From NCBI GenBank assembly GCA_902612605.1, contig CACMDY010000002.1:124001-188000 (forward strand): a DNA stretch of 64,000 nucleotides. Reading direction: 5' to 3'. The notes under the pieces were generated by a model. It ran no database searches. It was not told where the DNA came from and worked only from the letters and a program-made list of their open reading frames with translations. This DNA is from an uncultured Pelagibacteraceae bacterium. Lineage in GTDB: Bacteria; Pseudomonadota; Alphaproteobacteria; Pelagibacterales; Pelagibacteraceae. Shown here piece by piece: positions 54,115 to 64,000 of the stretch; position 1 is the stretch's first letter, and the number at the start of each line of letters is the position of its first letter. A program made the translations under genes and the position numbers.

Positions 54115-54422
54115 TATATTTTAATCTCCACATCTACCCCTGATGCTAAATCTAATTTCATTAGTGCTTCAACTGTTGCAGGTGTAGGTTCAATAATATC
54201 AATTAATCTTTTATGAGTTCTGGTTTCGAATTGTTCTCTACTTTTTTTATCAATATGTGGTGATCTTAAAACGGTATATCTCTCTATTTTTGTAGGTAGA
54301 GGAATTGGACCTTTAATATTAGCTCCTGTTCTTTTAACAGTATTTACAATCTCCTCAGTGGACTGATCTAAAACCTTGTTATCGTACGCTCTTAATTTTA
54401 TTCTAATATTTTGTTTATCCAT
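54114..54422 (-). CDS. rpsJ: 30S ribosomal protein S10
   Basis: [40 protein letters not shown]. Confidence 0.98.
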   Translation of the reverse strand: MDKQNIRIKLRAYDNKVLDQSTEEIVNTVKRTGANIKGPIPLPTKIERYTVLRSPHIDKKSREQFETRTHKRLIDIIEPTPATVEALMKLDLASGVDVEIKI

Positions 54423-54424
54423 AA

Positions 54425-56512
54425 TTAACCTGTTTTCTTCGTTACCTCATCTTGAACATTTTGAGGAACCTTGTCGTAATGATCAAAAAACATTGAGTAT
54501 TGAGCTCTACCTTGTGACATTGATCTTAAGCTATTTATATAACCAAACATATTTGCTAATGGCACCATTGCTGTTATTACTGTTGCATTTCCTCTTTGCT
54601 CTTGTGTACTTATTTGACCTCTTCTACTATTCAAATCACCTATTACATCTCCCATATAATCTTCTGGAGTAACAACTTCTACTCTCATTACTGGTTCTAA
54701 AAGTTTTAGAGTTCCTCGAGCACATGCCTCTTTAAAACATTGCCTGGAAGCTAGCTCAAAAGCTAATACACTTGAATCAACATCATGGTGCAAACCGTCT
54801 AGGATTGTAACTTTATAATCAATTAAAGGAAATCCAGCTAGAATACCACCGTCAGCTATTGTCTCTACACCTTTTTCAACACCCGGTATAAATTCTTTTG
54901 GTATTGCTCCACCTTTTATTTTGCTTTCAATTTCTCTCCCTTTACCTGGTTCAAGCGGTTCAACAGATAATTTTACTCTAGCAAACTGTCCTGCACCACC
55001 GCTCTGTTTTTTGTGTGTATAATCAAACTCAGCAGCATTTAATATTGTTTCTCTGTATGCAACTTGAGGTGCTCCTACATTTGCCTCGACTTTGAATTCT
55101 CTTTTCATTCTATCAACAATTATATCTAAATGTAATTCACCCATTCCTTTAATTATTGTTTGTCCTGACTCCTCGTCTGATGAAACTCTGAATGACGGAT
55201 CTTCTTTGGCTAATCTTCCTAATGCTTCACCCATTTTTTCTTGATCAGCTTTTGATTTTGGCTCAACAGCAATTTCTATGACTGGATCTGGAAATTCCAT
55301 TGGTTCAAGTAATACTGGTGCATCTTTATTTGCCAATGTGTGACCTGTTATTGTATTTTTTAATCCAGCGAGAGCAACTATATCACCTGCGCTTGCTTCT
55401 TTGATGTCTTCTCTTGAATTAGCATGCATTAAAAGCATTCTTCCAACTCTTTCTTCTTTATCTGAAGAAGTATTATAAACTCCAGTTCCAGATTTAACTG
55501 TACCTGAATAAATTCTAATAAATGTAAGACTTCCTACGAATGGATCTGTTGCTACCTTAAAAGCTAAAGCTGAAAATGGCGCACTATCCTCAAACTTCAT
55601 TTCAATTTCATCATCGGATCCTGGTTTTGTACCCATTATAGATCCAAGATCCTCTGGACTTGGTAAGTAATCAACAACAGCATCTAACAGTGGTTGAACA
55701 CCTTTATTTTTAAAAGCAGAACCTGTTAAAACTGGTACGAATTCAAAATTTAAACATCCTTTTCTTACACATTTAATTAAATCTTCTTGTTTAATTTCTT
55801 CACCACCTAAATAAGCTTCCATTAATTTTTCATCTTGCTCTACAGCAGTCTCAACTAATTCTTGTCTGTATTTATCACATGTTTCTTTGAGTTCATCTGG
55901 AATATCTTTTTCTTCCCATTCGGCACCAAGGTCTTCATTTTTCCAAACAATTGCTTTCATTTTAACTAAATCAACAACACCTTGTAATGATGCCTCTATT
56001 CCAATAGGTACTTGCATAACTAAAGGTTTAGCTCCTAGCCTATCTTTAATCATATCCACACATCTAAAGAAATCTGCGCCGGTTCTATCAAGTTTATTAA
56101 CAAAGCAAATTCTAGGAACTTTATATTTATCAGCTTGTCTCCAAACTGTTTCAGATTGTGGTTCAACACCAGCAACACCATCAAATACTGCAACGGCTCC
56201 GTCCAAGACTTTTAAAGAACGTTCAACTTCAATTGTAAAATCAACGTGACCAGGAGTATCAATAATATTAATTCTATGCTCCCTCCAAAAACAAGTTGTA
56301 GCAGCTGATGTAATTGTAATACCTCTTTCCTGCTCTTGTTCCATCCAATCCATTGTGGCAGCACCATCATGAACTTCACCAATTTTATGGCTCTTACCTG
56401 TGTAATACAAAATTCTTTCTGTAGTTGTTGTTTTACCAGCATCTATATGAGCCATGATACCAATGTTTCTATATTTATTTAGTGGATGAGTTTTTGCCAT
56501 ATTGTTTACCAT
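54425..56512 (-). CDS. fusA: elongation factor G
   Basis: [59 protein letters not shown]. Confidence 0.98.
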   Translation of the reverse strand: MVNNMAKTHPLNKYRNIGIMAHIDAGKTTTTERILYYTGKSHKIGEVHDGAATMDWMEQEQERGITITSAATTCFWREHRINIIDTPGHVDFTIEVERSLKVLDGAVAVFDGVAGVEPQSETVWRQADKYKVPRICFVNKLDRTGADFFRCVDMIKDRLGAKPLVMQVPIGIEASLQGVVDLVKMKAIVWKNEDLGAEWEEKDIPDELKETCDKYRQELVETAVEQDEKLMEAYLGGEEIKQEDLIKCVRKGCLNFEFVPVLTGSAFKNKGVQPLLDAVVDYLPSPEDLGSIMGTKPGSDDEIEMKFEDSAPFSALAFKVATDPFVGSLTFIRIYSGTVKSGTGVYNTSSDKEERVGRMLLMHANSREDIKEASAGDIVALAGLKNTITGHTLANKDAPVLLEPMEFPDPVIEIAVEPKSKADQEKMGEALGRLAKEDPSFRVSSDEESGQTIIKGMGELHLDIIVDRMKREFKVEANVGAPQVAYRETILNAAEFDYTHKKQSGGAGQFARVKLSVEPLEPGKGREIESKIKGGAIPKEFIPGVEKGVETIADGGILAGFPLIDYKVTILDGLHHDVDSSVLAFELASRQCFKEACARGTLKLLEPVMRVEVVTPEDYMGDVIGDLNSRRGQISTQEQRGNATVITAMVPLANMFGYINSLRSMSQGRAQYSMFFDHYDKVPQNVQDEVTKKTG

Positions 56513-56976
56513 CTAAAATGTGCAAAAGCTTTATTTGACTCTGCCATTTTATGTGTATCTTCTTTCTTTTTTATTGCTGAACCTCTTTTTTGATAAGCAT
56601 CAAAAATTTCATTAAATAATTTATCGGACATTTTTTTATCTTTTCTTTTTCTCGATGCATCAATTATCCATCTTAATGCTAAAGCTTGTGATCTTTTAGC
56701 TTTAACTTCTACTGGAACTTGATAGGTAGCTCCACCTACGCGTCTTGATCGAACCTCAACGGTTGGTCTCACATTATTTATTGCATCATTAAATACTGTT
56801 AAAGGTTCATCTTTTGATTTTGATTTAATTTTATCAATTGCATCATAAACAATTTTTTCTGCAATTGTTTTTTTACCATCTAACATTATAGAGTTTATTA
56901 ATTTTGGAATTATTACTGATTTATATTTAGGATCTACAATAGGAATTTTTTTTGGAGCTTTTCTTTTTCGAGACAT
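56506..56976 (-). CDS. rpsG: 30S ribosomal protein S7
   Basis: [32 protein letters not shown]. Confidence 0.98.
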   Translation of the reverse strand: MSRKRKAPKKIPIVDPKYKSVIIPKLINSIMLDGKKTIAEKIVYDAIDKIKSKSKDEPLTVFNDAINNVRPTVEVRSRRVGGATYQVPVEVKAKRSQALALRWIIDASRKRKDKKMSDKLFNEIFDAYQKRGSAIKKKEDTHKMAESNKAFAHFRW

Positions 56977-56978
56977 TT

Positions 56979-57350
56979 TTATTTACCTTTTTTCGTTCCA
57001 TATAAAGAACGTCTCTGTTTTCTATTTGCAACTCCTTGAGTATCTAAATTACCACGCAGTATATGATATCTCACACCAGGTAAGTCTTTAACACGTCCGC
57101 CTCTTATTAATACTACTGAGTGCTCTTGTAAATTATGTCCCTCTCCAGGAATATATGCCGTAACTTCAAATCCATTTGACAATCTAACTCTTGCAACTTT
57201 TCTTAATGCTGAGTTTGGTTTCTTAGGAGTTGTTGTATAAACTTTTACGCAAACACCTCTTTTCAAAGGTTGTTTTTGTAATGCTGGAACTTTATTCCTA
57301 GCAATTTGTTTATCTCGTCCTTTTCTTAACAACTGGTTAATTGTTGGCAT
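56979..57350 (-). CDS. rpsL: 30S ribosomal protein S12
   Basis: [12 protein letters not shown]...[27 protein letters not shown]. Confidence 0.98.
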   Translation of the reverse strand: MPTINQLLRKGRDKQIARNKVPALQKQPLKRGVCVKVYTTTPKKPNSALRKVARVRLSNGFEVTAYIPGEGHNLQEHSVVLIRGGRVKDLPGVRYHILRGNLDTQGVANRKQRRSLYGTKKGK

Positions 57351-57378
57351 AAAATTTATAATTATTTGATTTTAGATG

Positions 57379-57426
57379 AAATAACTGTCAGGTTATTTGT
57401 GGCAGCGTTTAGTGCACTAGTCACTA
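57379..57426 (-). ncRNA. candidate structured 5' leader of rpsL mRNA (two hairpins)
   Basis: AAATAAC-TGTCAG-GTTATTT (57379-57398) and TAGTG-CACTAGT-CACTA (57410-57426). Confidence 0.3.
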
Positions 57427-57448
57427 CATTCCAACCAAAAACACGCAC

Positions 57449-57476
57449 AAAATACTATAGAAATTCCATTTGTCAA
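57449..57476 (-). promoter_or_regulatory. candidate sigma70 promoter for rpsL operon: TTGACA-16 bp-TATTTT
   Basis: Minus strand TTGACAAATGGAATTTCTATAGTATTTTG in the rpoC-rpsL intergenic region. Confidence 0.45.
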
Positions 57477-57505
57477 ATTAAAAGACAAGGAAAAATGACG
57501 ATTTT

Positions 57506-60500
57506 TTATTGATTTACGGGACTTTCTGCTTGCTCAATCTTCTCATTCTCAGCAATGAATTTTTCGTCGTCTAAACGAGCTTTCTTGTTCCACAAATTTT
57601 TAACAGATCCAGTTCCAGCGGGAACTAATCGACCAACAATTACATTTTCTTTTAATCCTGATAGTTTATCTACTTTACCTTTAATCGCAGCATCTGTTAA
57701 AACTCTTGTGGTTTCTTGGAAAGAGGCAGCTGAAATAAATGACTCAGTTTGAAGTGAGGCTTTTGTTATTCCCATTAAAACTCTTTCTCCAACAGCAGGG
57801 TTTTTGCCATCTTTAATTAGTTGCTCATTCATATTTTCAAATCTTATTCTATCAATAATTTCTCCAGGGAGTAATGAGCTGTCGCCTTGAGTTTTAACTT
57901 CAACTTTTTTTAGCATTTGTCTTAAGATAACTTCAATGTGTTTATCATTTATAATTACACCTTGTAACCTATAAACGTCTTGTACCTGGTTTACGAAATA
58001 CTCAGTTAATTCCTCAATGCCTAAAATTCTAAGAATATCATGAGGCAATGGTTGCCCATCCAGCAAATATTCTCCTTTTTTTATTTTTTCACCTTGATTA
58101 AAATTAATGTGTTTTCCTTTTGGTATTAAATAACTTGAAGTATCACCATTTTCGGACTCAATTGTTACTCTTTGTTTACCTCTTACCTCTTTACCAAATA
58201 TTACTTTACCATCATTCTCTGCGATAATTGCACTATCTTTTGCTTTTCTTGCTTCAAATAATTCAGCAACTCTTGGTAGACCTCCTGTAATATCTTTAGT
58301 TTTTGTAGTTTCTTTGGGAAGTCTAGCTATTACATCACCAGCTGAAATTTTTTGCCCATCTTTAACAGATAATATTGAATCTGGAACTAAGTAGTATCTT
58401 GCTTCATTATCGTCAGCTTTTTTAACAACATTTCCTTTAGCATCTCTCAGAGTTATTCTTGGTTTTAAATCTGTATTTTTAGATTGAGTTTTCCAATCAA
58501 CTACTGCTTTAGTAGAAATTCCAGTTGCATCATCAGTCGTTTCCGCTAGCGATACACCATCTATCAAATCTACATAATTGGCTATTCCATCCTTTTCAGC
58601 AATAACAGGTGTTGTATATGGATCCCATTCACATATTTTTGATCCTTTTTTAACTTTATCTCCATTTTCAAAGAAAAGTTTTGATCCATAAGGAACTTTA
58701 TATGCAGCTACTTGTAATCCATTATCATCTTCTATTGATAATTCTGTATTTCTGCCCATTACAATTAAATTCTTTTTTGAGTCTACTAATAAATTTGTGT
58801 TAACAATTTTTAATATACCATCATTATTTGATACTATTTGTGAGTCTTGTTTGACTGATGCAGTTCCTCCAACGTGGAAAGTTCTCATTGTAAGTTGAGT
58901 CCCTGGTTCACCTATAGATTGGGCTGATATCATTCCGATTGCTTCACCAACATGTACCATTTTACCTCTTGATAAATCTCTACCGTAACAAGTAGCACAT
59001 ACACCTTCTTTCAAACTACATGTCATTACTGAGTAAACATTCAGGTTTTTCACACCTGCAGAGTCAATTTTTTCACAAGCAGCCTCATCGATCATGCTAT
59101 TCTTCTTTATTAAGACTTCACCTGTTAATGGATTTTTTACATCTTTTGCTGTTACTCTTCCAAGTGATCTTTCTGACAAGCTAACCATTATATTTCCACC
59201 TTCTAAAACCTCTGTAAGCTTTATGAAACTTGGGTTATCACATTTAACTTGAGTGATAGTTAAATCTTGTGCAACATCACAAAGTCTTCTTGTCAAGTAT
59301 CCAGAACTTGCTGTCTTTAATGCAGTATCGGCTAGACCTTTTCTTGCACCGTGTGTTGAATTAAAATATTCTAGTGCTGTTAAACCTTCTTTAAAATTTG
59401 ATGTAATTGGAGACTCTATAATTTCTCCGGATGGTTTAGCAATTAAACCTCTCATGCCGGCTAATTGTTTCATTTGAGCCGCAGAACCTCTTGCGCCACT
59501 GTCTGCCATCATGAATACTGAATTAATTTTGAGACCATCTTCAGTCATTTCAGTAGCAGAAATTCTTTTCATCATTTCTGATGCAACTTTATCAGTACAT
59601 TTTGACCACGCATCAATTACTTTATTGTATTTTTCACCTCTTGTTATTAATCCTTCTGCATATTGATTTTCATAATCAGAAATTAGTTTTTTAGTTTCAT
59701 CAATTAATTGTTGTTTGTTATCTGGAATTACTAAATCATCTTTGCCAAATGATATTCCGGCTTTGAAGGCATGTTTAAATCCTAGGTCTTTTAATTTGTC
59801 ACAAAATATTACTGTGCTTTTTTGACCAGAAAATCGGAAAACATGATCAATAACTTCGGATACTATTTTTTTAGGTAATAGTCTATCAACTAGAGTAAAT
59901 TTATTATTTATATTTTTTGGTATTAGATTTGCTAAAAGAAATCTTCCGGCTGTACTAATGTGTTTTTCAAATTTTGTGTTACCTTTTTCATCGACCGTAG
60001 CAAATCTTGAGACAATTCTTGAATGAACTTTAATTTGACCAATTTCTAGAGCATGCTCTATCTCTGATGTATTTACAAAATATCCCTCGACTCTATCTGT
60101 TTGATATGGTGGTTGAGAAAGATAGTAAATTCCTAAAATCATATCCTGACTTGGAACTATTATTGGTTTTCCATTTGATGGGCTTAAAATATTGTTTGTA
60201 GACATCATTAGGACTCTTGCTTCTAATTGTGCCTCTAAACTTAATGGTACATGAACTGCCATTTGATCACCGTCAAAATCCGCATTGAATGCAGCACAAG
60301 TTAGTGGATGTAGCTCTATTGCGTTACCTTCGATTAATTTTGGTTCAAACGCCTGAACGCCTAGTCTATGTAATGTCGGTGCTCTATTTAATATAACTGG
60401 ATGTTCTCTAACAATTAATTCTAAAGCATCCCAAACTTCATTTCTTTCTCTTTCAACAAGTTTTTTTGCTTGCTTAATTGTAGAAGCTAATCCAAGTTTA

Positions 60501-61669
60501 TTTAATCTTGCATATAAAAATGGTTTAAATAATTCTAAAGCCATTTTTTTTGGCAAACCACATTCATGCAATTTTAAGTCTGGCCCAACTACTATTACTG
60601 ATCTTCCTGAATAATCAACTCTTTTACCCAATAGATTTTGTCTAAATCTACCCTGTTTACCTTTTAACATCTCTGCTAAAGATTTTAGAGGTCTTTTGCC
60701 TGTTCCTGTGATTACTCTACCTCTTCTACCATTGTCGAACAATGCATCTACGGACTCTTGAAGCATTCTTTTTTCATTTCTTACAATGATATCTGGGGCT
60801 TTTAAATCCATTAACCTTTTCAAACGGTTATTTCTATTTATAACTCTTCTATATAAATCATTTAAATCAGAAGTAGCAAATCTACCTCCGTCTAATGGAA
60901 CAAGTGGTCTTAATTCAGGAGGGATAACCGGTATAGTAGTTAATATCATCCACTCTGGTTTATTTCCAGTCTCTATAAAAGACTCAATTAATTTTAATCT
61001 TTTAATTGATCTTTCTTCTGAAACCTTTGATTTAGTTTCTTTAATAGACTTAATTAATTCTTCTTTTTCTTGTTCTAAATCAATTGATTTTAAAATTTCT
61101 AAAATTGCTTCAGCTCCAATTCCTGCAGTAAAAGATTCTTCTCCATACTCATCTTGATATTTTATAAGTTCCTCTTCACCTAAAAGCTGGTTTTTCTTAA
61201 GACCTGTTAAGCCAGGTTCAATAACTATAAAGTTCTCAAAATAAAGTACTCTCTCAACCTCTTTAAGCTTCATATCTATTGCAAGTGATATTCTGCTAGG
61301 TAAAGATTTTAAGAACCATATATGAGCAACAGGAGTGGCTAAATTAATATGGCCCATTCTTTCACGTCTCACATTTGACTTTGTAACCTCAACACCGCAT
61401 TTTTCACATATAATTCCTCTAAATTTCATTCTTTTGTACTTGCCACAAAGACATTCATAATCCTTTATAGGTCCAAATATTCTTGCACAAAATAATCCAT
61501 CCTTTTCAGGTCTAAAAGTTCTATAATTTATTGTTTCAGGCTTTTTGATTTCTCCATAAGTCCAAGATTTAATTTTCTCTGGACTAGCAAGAGTTATTTT
61601 TATGCTATTAAAATTTTGGGCTTCTGAAATTTCTGAAGATTTAAATAGATCGGTTAATTCTTTACTCAT
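57506..61669 (-). CDS. rpoC: RNA polymerase beta' subunit
   Basis: [43 protein letters not shown]. Confidence 0.98.
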   Translation of the reverse strand: MSKELTDLFKSSEISEAQNFNSIKITLASPEKIKSWTYGEIKKPETINYRTFRPEKDGLFCARIFGPIKDYECLCGKYKRMKFRGIICEKCGVEVTKSNVRRERMGHINLATPVAHIWFLKSLPSRISLAIDMKLKEVERVLYFENFIVIEPGLTGLKKNQLLGEEELIKYQDEYGEESFTAGIGAEAILEILKSIDLEQEKEELIKSIKETKSKVSEERSIKRLKLIESFIETGNKPEWMILTTIPVIPPELRPLVPLDGGRFATSDLNDLYRRVINRNNRLKRLMDLKAPDIIVRNEKRMLQESVDALFDNGRRGRVITGTGKRPLKSLAEMLKGKQGRFRQNLLGKRVDYSGRSVIVVGPDLKLHECGLPKKMALELFKPFLYARLNKLGLASTIKQAKKLVERERNEVWDALELIVREHPVILNRAPTLHRLGVQAFEPKLIEGNAIELHPLTCAAFNADFDGDQMAVHVPLSLEAQLEARVLMMSTNNILSPSNGKPIIVPSQDMILGIYYLSQPPYQTDRVEGYFVNTSEIEHALEIGQIKVHSRIVSRFATVDEKGNTKFEKHISTAGRFLLANLIPKNINNKFTLVDRLLPKKIVSEVIDHVFRFSGQKSTVIFCDKLKDLGFKHAFKAGISFGKDDLVIPDNKQQLIDETKKLISDYENQYAEGLITRGEKYNKVIDAWSKCTDKVASEMMKRISATEMTEDGLKINSVFMMADSGARGSAAQMKQLAGMRGLIAKPSGEIIESPITSNFKEGLTALEYFNSTHGARKGLADTALKTASSGYLTRRLCDVAQDLTITQVKCDNPSFIKLTEVLEGGNIMVSLSERSLGRVTAKDVKNPLTGEVLIKKNSMIDEAACEKIDSAGVKNLNVYSVMTCSLKEGVCATCYGRDLSRGKMVHVGEAIGMISAQSIGEPGTQLTMRTFHVGGTASVKQDSQIVSNNDGILKIVNTNLLVDSKKNLIVMGRNTELSIEDDNGLQVAAYKVPYGSKLFFENGDKVKKGSKICEWDPYTTPVIAEKDGIANYVDLIDGVSLAETTDDATGISTKAVVDWKTQSKNTDLKPRITLRDAKGNVVKKADDNEARYYLVPDSILSVKDGQKISAGDVIARLPKETTKTKDITGGLPRVAELFEARKAKDSAIIAENDGKVIFGKEVRGKQRVTIESENGDTSSYLIPKGKHINFNQGEKIKKGEYLLDGQPLPHDILRILGIEELTEYFVNQVQDVYRLQGVIINDKHIEVILRQMLKKVEVKTQGDSSLLPGEIIDRIRFENMNEQLIKDGKNPAVGERVLMGITKASLQTESFISAASFQETTRVLTDAAIKGKVDKLSGLKENVIVGRLVPAGTGSVKNLWNKKARLDDEKFIAENEKIEQAESPVNQ

Positions 61670-61670
61670 A

Positions 61671-64000
61671 TTAATTTAGCTCCACATTTAGTGCTAGTGA
61701 CTTAATTTCTTTAACTAAAACATTAAATGACTCAGGTATACCTGACTCAAAATTTTCTTCCCCTTTAACTATAGTTTCGTAAACTTTAACTCTTCCAGCC
61801 ACATCATCTGACTTAACGGTTAATATTTCTTGGAGAGTATATGAAGCTCCATAAGCCTCTAATGCCCAAACTTCCATTTCACCAAAACGTTGCCCTCCTA
61901 ATTGCGCCTTACCCCCTAGTGGTTGTTGTGTCACTAAACTGTAAGGGCCAGTAGATCTTGCATGAATTTTATCTTCAACTAAATGATGAAGTTTTAACAT
62001 ATAAATTGTTCCAACTGTAACAGGTCTGTCAAATTTCTCTCCAGTTCTTCCATCCCAAAGCGTAGTTTGCCCTGAGTTTGGTAATTCAGCTAATTCTAAC
62101 ATTTTGGTAACATCGTTTTCTTTAGCTCCATCAAAAACTGGTGTAGCTATTGGAACACCATGTCTTATATTTGAACACAAATCCTCAAATTCAGATTGAT
62201 TTAATTTTTCAATATCTTCATCATATATTTCCTTGCCATATACATTTTTCAGAAATGATTTAATCTTATCTGTCTTTTCTATTTTCTTCTGGTTTTCATT
62301 TACCAACTGATTTAACTTCTCACCTAACTCTGTGCAAGACCATCCTAAGTGTGTTTCTAAAATTTGGCCAACATTCATCCTACTTGGAACACCTAGTGGA
62401 TTAAGAACAATATCAACTGGTTTACCATTTTCTCTATATGGCATATCTTCAACTGGAACTATTTTACTTACAACTCCTTTATTTCCGTGTCTTCCAGACA
62501 TTTTATCTCCTGGTCTGAGTCTTCTTTTTATAGCAACAAAAACTTTAACCATTTTCATAACACTAGGCAGTAAATCATCACCTTGTCTAATTTTTAGAAC
62601 TTTATCTTCAAATCTTTCTTGAATATCTTGTTTAGCACTATTGTATTGATCTTTAATTTGAGAAAGAGAAGATTGTTTGTTTTGGTCCTCTATTGAAATT
62701 TTAAATAAGTCTGAAACAGGAATATTATTAATAATCTCATCTGACAAAATTGTATTTGCCTCAACATCTTTAACTTTTTTATTAATTTTTGTTCCATTCA
62801 ATATTGATGACAATCTCTGCTTTATGCTTCTTTCTAATATTTCTTCTTCAACCTTTTTATCTTCTTGAACACTCTCAATTTCTGCTCGCTCGATAGTTAT
62901 TGATCTCTCATCTTTATCAATACCATGTCTATTAAATACTCTTACATCAACTACTATACCACCACTTCCACTTGGCATTTTTAATGATGTATCAGTAACA
63001 TCAATTGCTTTTTCACCAAATATTGATCTTAGTAATTTTTCTTCAGGGCCTGATGCAGTATCTCCTTTAGGGGTAACTTTACCAACTAAAATATCTCCTG
63101 GCTTTACTTCTGCTCCTATATAAACTATTCCTGACTCATCTAAATTTTTTAATGACTCTTCGTTAACATTAGGTATATCTCTGGTTATATCTTCTTCACC
63201 CAATTTAGTATCTCTCGCCATTACTTCATATTCCTCTATATGTATTGATGTGAAGACATCATCTGTTACACATCTTTCTGAAATTAATATTGAGTCTTCA
63301 AAATTGTAACCTTGCCAAGGCATAAAAGCTACAGTCACATTTTTACCTAGAGCTAATTCACCAACTTTAGTAGATGGGCCATCAGCAATGATATCCCCAG
63401 ATTTAACTTTATCTCCAACTCTTACTAAAGGCTTTTGATTTATACAGGTGTTTTGATTTGATCTTTTAAATTTCTGTAAATTATAAATATCTACTCCTGA
63501 TTTAGAATAATCTTTTTCTCCAGAAGCTTTGATAACTATTCTTTTACCATCAATTTTATCGACAACACCATCACGTTTTGCAACAATTGTAACACCTGAA
63601 TCGAGAGCAACGTCACTTTCAATACCTGTTCCAACAAGTGGCGCTTCTGGTTTTAATAAAGGAACAGCTTGTCTCATCATGTTAGATCCCATTAATGCTC
63701 TATTTGCATCATCATTTTCCAAAAATGGAATTAGTGATGCAGCAACTGACACGAGCTGTTTTGGTGATACATCAATATAATCTATATTCTCAGGTTTAGC
63801 TAAAATAAAATTCAAGTTCTGCCTACAGGAGACTAGTTCCTCAGTAAATTTTCCATTTTTATCAATTAAAGAATTAGCTTGAGCAATGGTAAACTTGGTT
63901 TCTTCCATTGCTGATAAATATTCTATATTGCTTTGAACTATACCATCTTTTACCTTTTTATATGGGCTTTCAATAAAACCATATTTATTAATTTTTGAAT
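61671..64000 (-). CDS. rpoB: RNA polymerase beta subunit, C-terminal part (5' end outside window)
   Basis: Frame stays open to window edge ([32 protein letters not shown]...); [37 protein letters not shown]. Confidence 0.98.
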   Translation of the reverse strand, partial: SKINKYGFIESPYKKVKDGIVQSNIEYLSAMEETKFTIAQANSLIDKNGKFTEELVSCRQNLNFILAKPENIDYIDVSPKQLVSVAASLIPFLENDDANRALMGSNMMRQAVPLLKPEAPLVGTGIESDVALDSGVTIVAKRDGVVDKIDGKRIVIKASGEKDYSKSGVDIYNLQKFKRSNQNTCINQKPLVRVGDKVKSGDIIADGPSTKVGELALGKNVTVAFMPWQGYNFEDSILISERCVTDDVFTSIHIEEYEVMARDTKLGEEDITRDIPNVNEESLKNLDESGIVYIGAEVKPGDILVGKVTPKGDTASGPEEKLLRSIFGEKAIDVTDTSLKMPSGSGGIVVDVRVFNRHGIDKDERSITIERAEIESVQEDKKVEEEILERSIKQRLSSILNGTKINKKVKDVEANTILSDEIINNIPVSDLFKISIEDQNKQSSLSQIKDQYNSAKQDIQERFEDKVLKIRQGDDLLPSVMKMVKVFVAIKRRLRPGDKMSGRHGNKGVVSKIVPVEDMPYRENGKPVDIVLNPLGVPSRMNVGQILETHLGWSCTELGEKLNQLVNENQKKIEKTDKIKSFLKNVYGKEIYDEDIEKLNQSEFEDLCSNIRHGVPIATPVFDGAKENDVTKMLELAELPNSGQTTLWDGRTGEKFDRPVTVGTIYMLKLHHLVEDKIHARSTGPYSLVTQQPLGGKAQLGGQRFGEMEVWALEAYGASYTLQEILTVKSDDVAGRVKVYETIVKGEENFESGIPESFNVLVKEIKSLALNVELN

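Noticed and set aside
55887-56249. 120-aa + strand ORF opposite fusA
   Set aside because: Antisense shadow of a highly conserved gene, no recognisable motifs.
60786-61157. 123-aa + strand ORF opposite rpoC
   Set aside because: Antisense shadow ORF; low-complexity hydrophobic composition typical of reverse-strand translations.
61671-63908. rpoB looks truncated at 745 aa
   Set aside because: The frame is open to the window edge and encodes typical RpoB residues upstream; the listed start is an internal Met.
1-64000. CRISPR array, prophage, transposon, toxin-antitoxin or defence island
   Set aside because: No repeat-spacer arrays, integrases, transposases or accessory gene clusters were seen; gene content is housekeeping throughout.

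Overview
This 64 kb AT-rich window is chromosomal DNA of a SAR11/Candidatus Pelagibacter-type alphaproteobacterium. The assignment is inferred from base composition, gene content and very compact gene order. It is almost entirely housekeeping. From left to right it holds riboflavin genes/nrdR/glyA/rpiB; hemB; recO-rnc-lepB-acpS-pdxJ-pyrE-rsh-folK-smpB-dapA; a lytic transglycosylase; a TPR/glycosyltransferase-like protein; tRNA-Ser(GCU); the sarcosine oxidase operon soxBDAG; a MATE transporter; gatCAB; ruvX-pyrB-pyrC-plsY-topA; ugd-galU; panC; mgtE; lipB; an rluC-type pseudouridine synthase; and a secreted polysaccharide-lyase-like protein. The last third is one minus-strand block from rpoB to rplQ (rpoBC, str, S10, spc and alpha operons). 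I saw no CRISPR array, prophage, transposon or defence island. The strongest anomaly is in rplB (ribosomal protein L2). About 28-32 codons of its conserved N-terminal RNA-binding region are replaced by an inverted copy of the 5' end of the neighbouring rpsS gene. The inverted repeat is 111 bp with 109 identities, and it has a palindromic TCTAGA at one junction and partial microhomology at the other. This gives an in-frame stop inside an essential gene. It looks like a template-switch event, most likely an amplification or assembly chimera, and raw reads should be checked. Other items are modest: a structured rpsL leader, nested palindromes upstream of soxB, a Fur-like 6-1-6 palindrome at hemB, a reduced Rsh protein, and the lyase and oxygenase of unknown substrate. 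I found no convincing evidence of a new multigene system.
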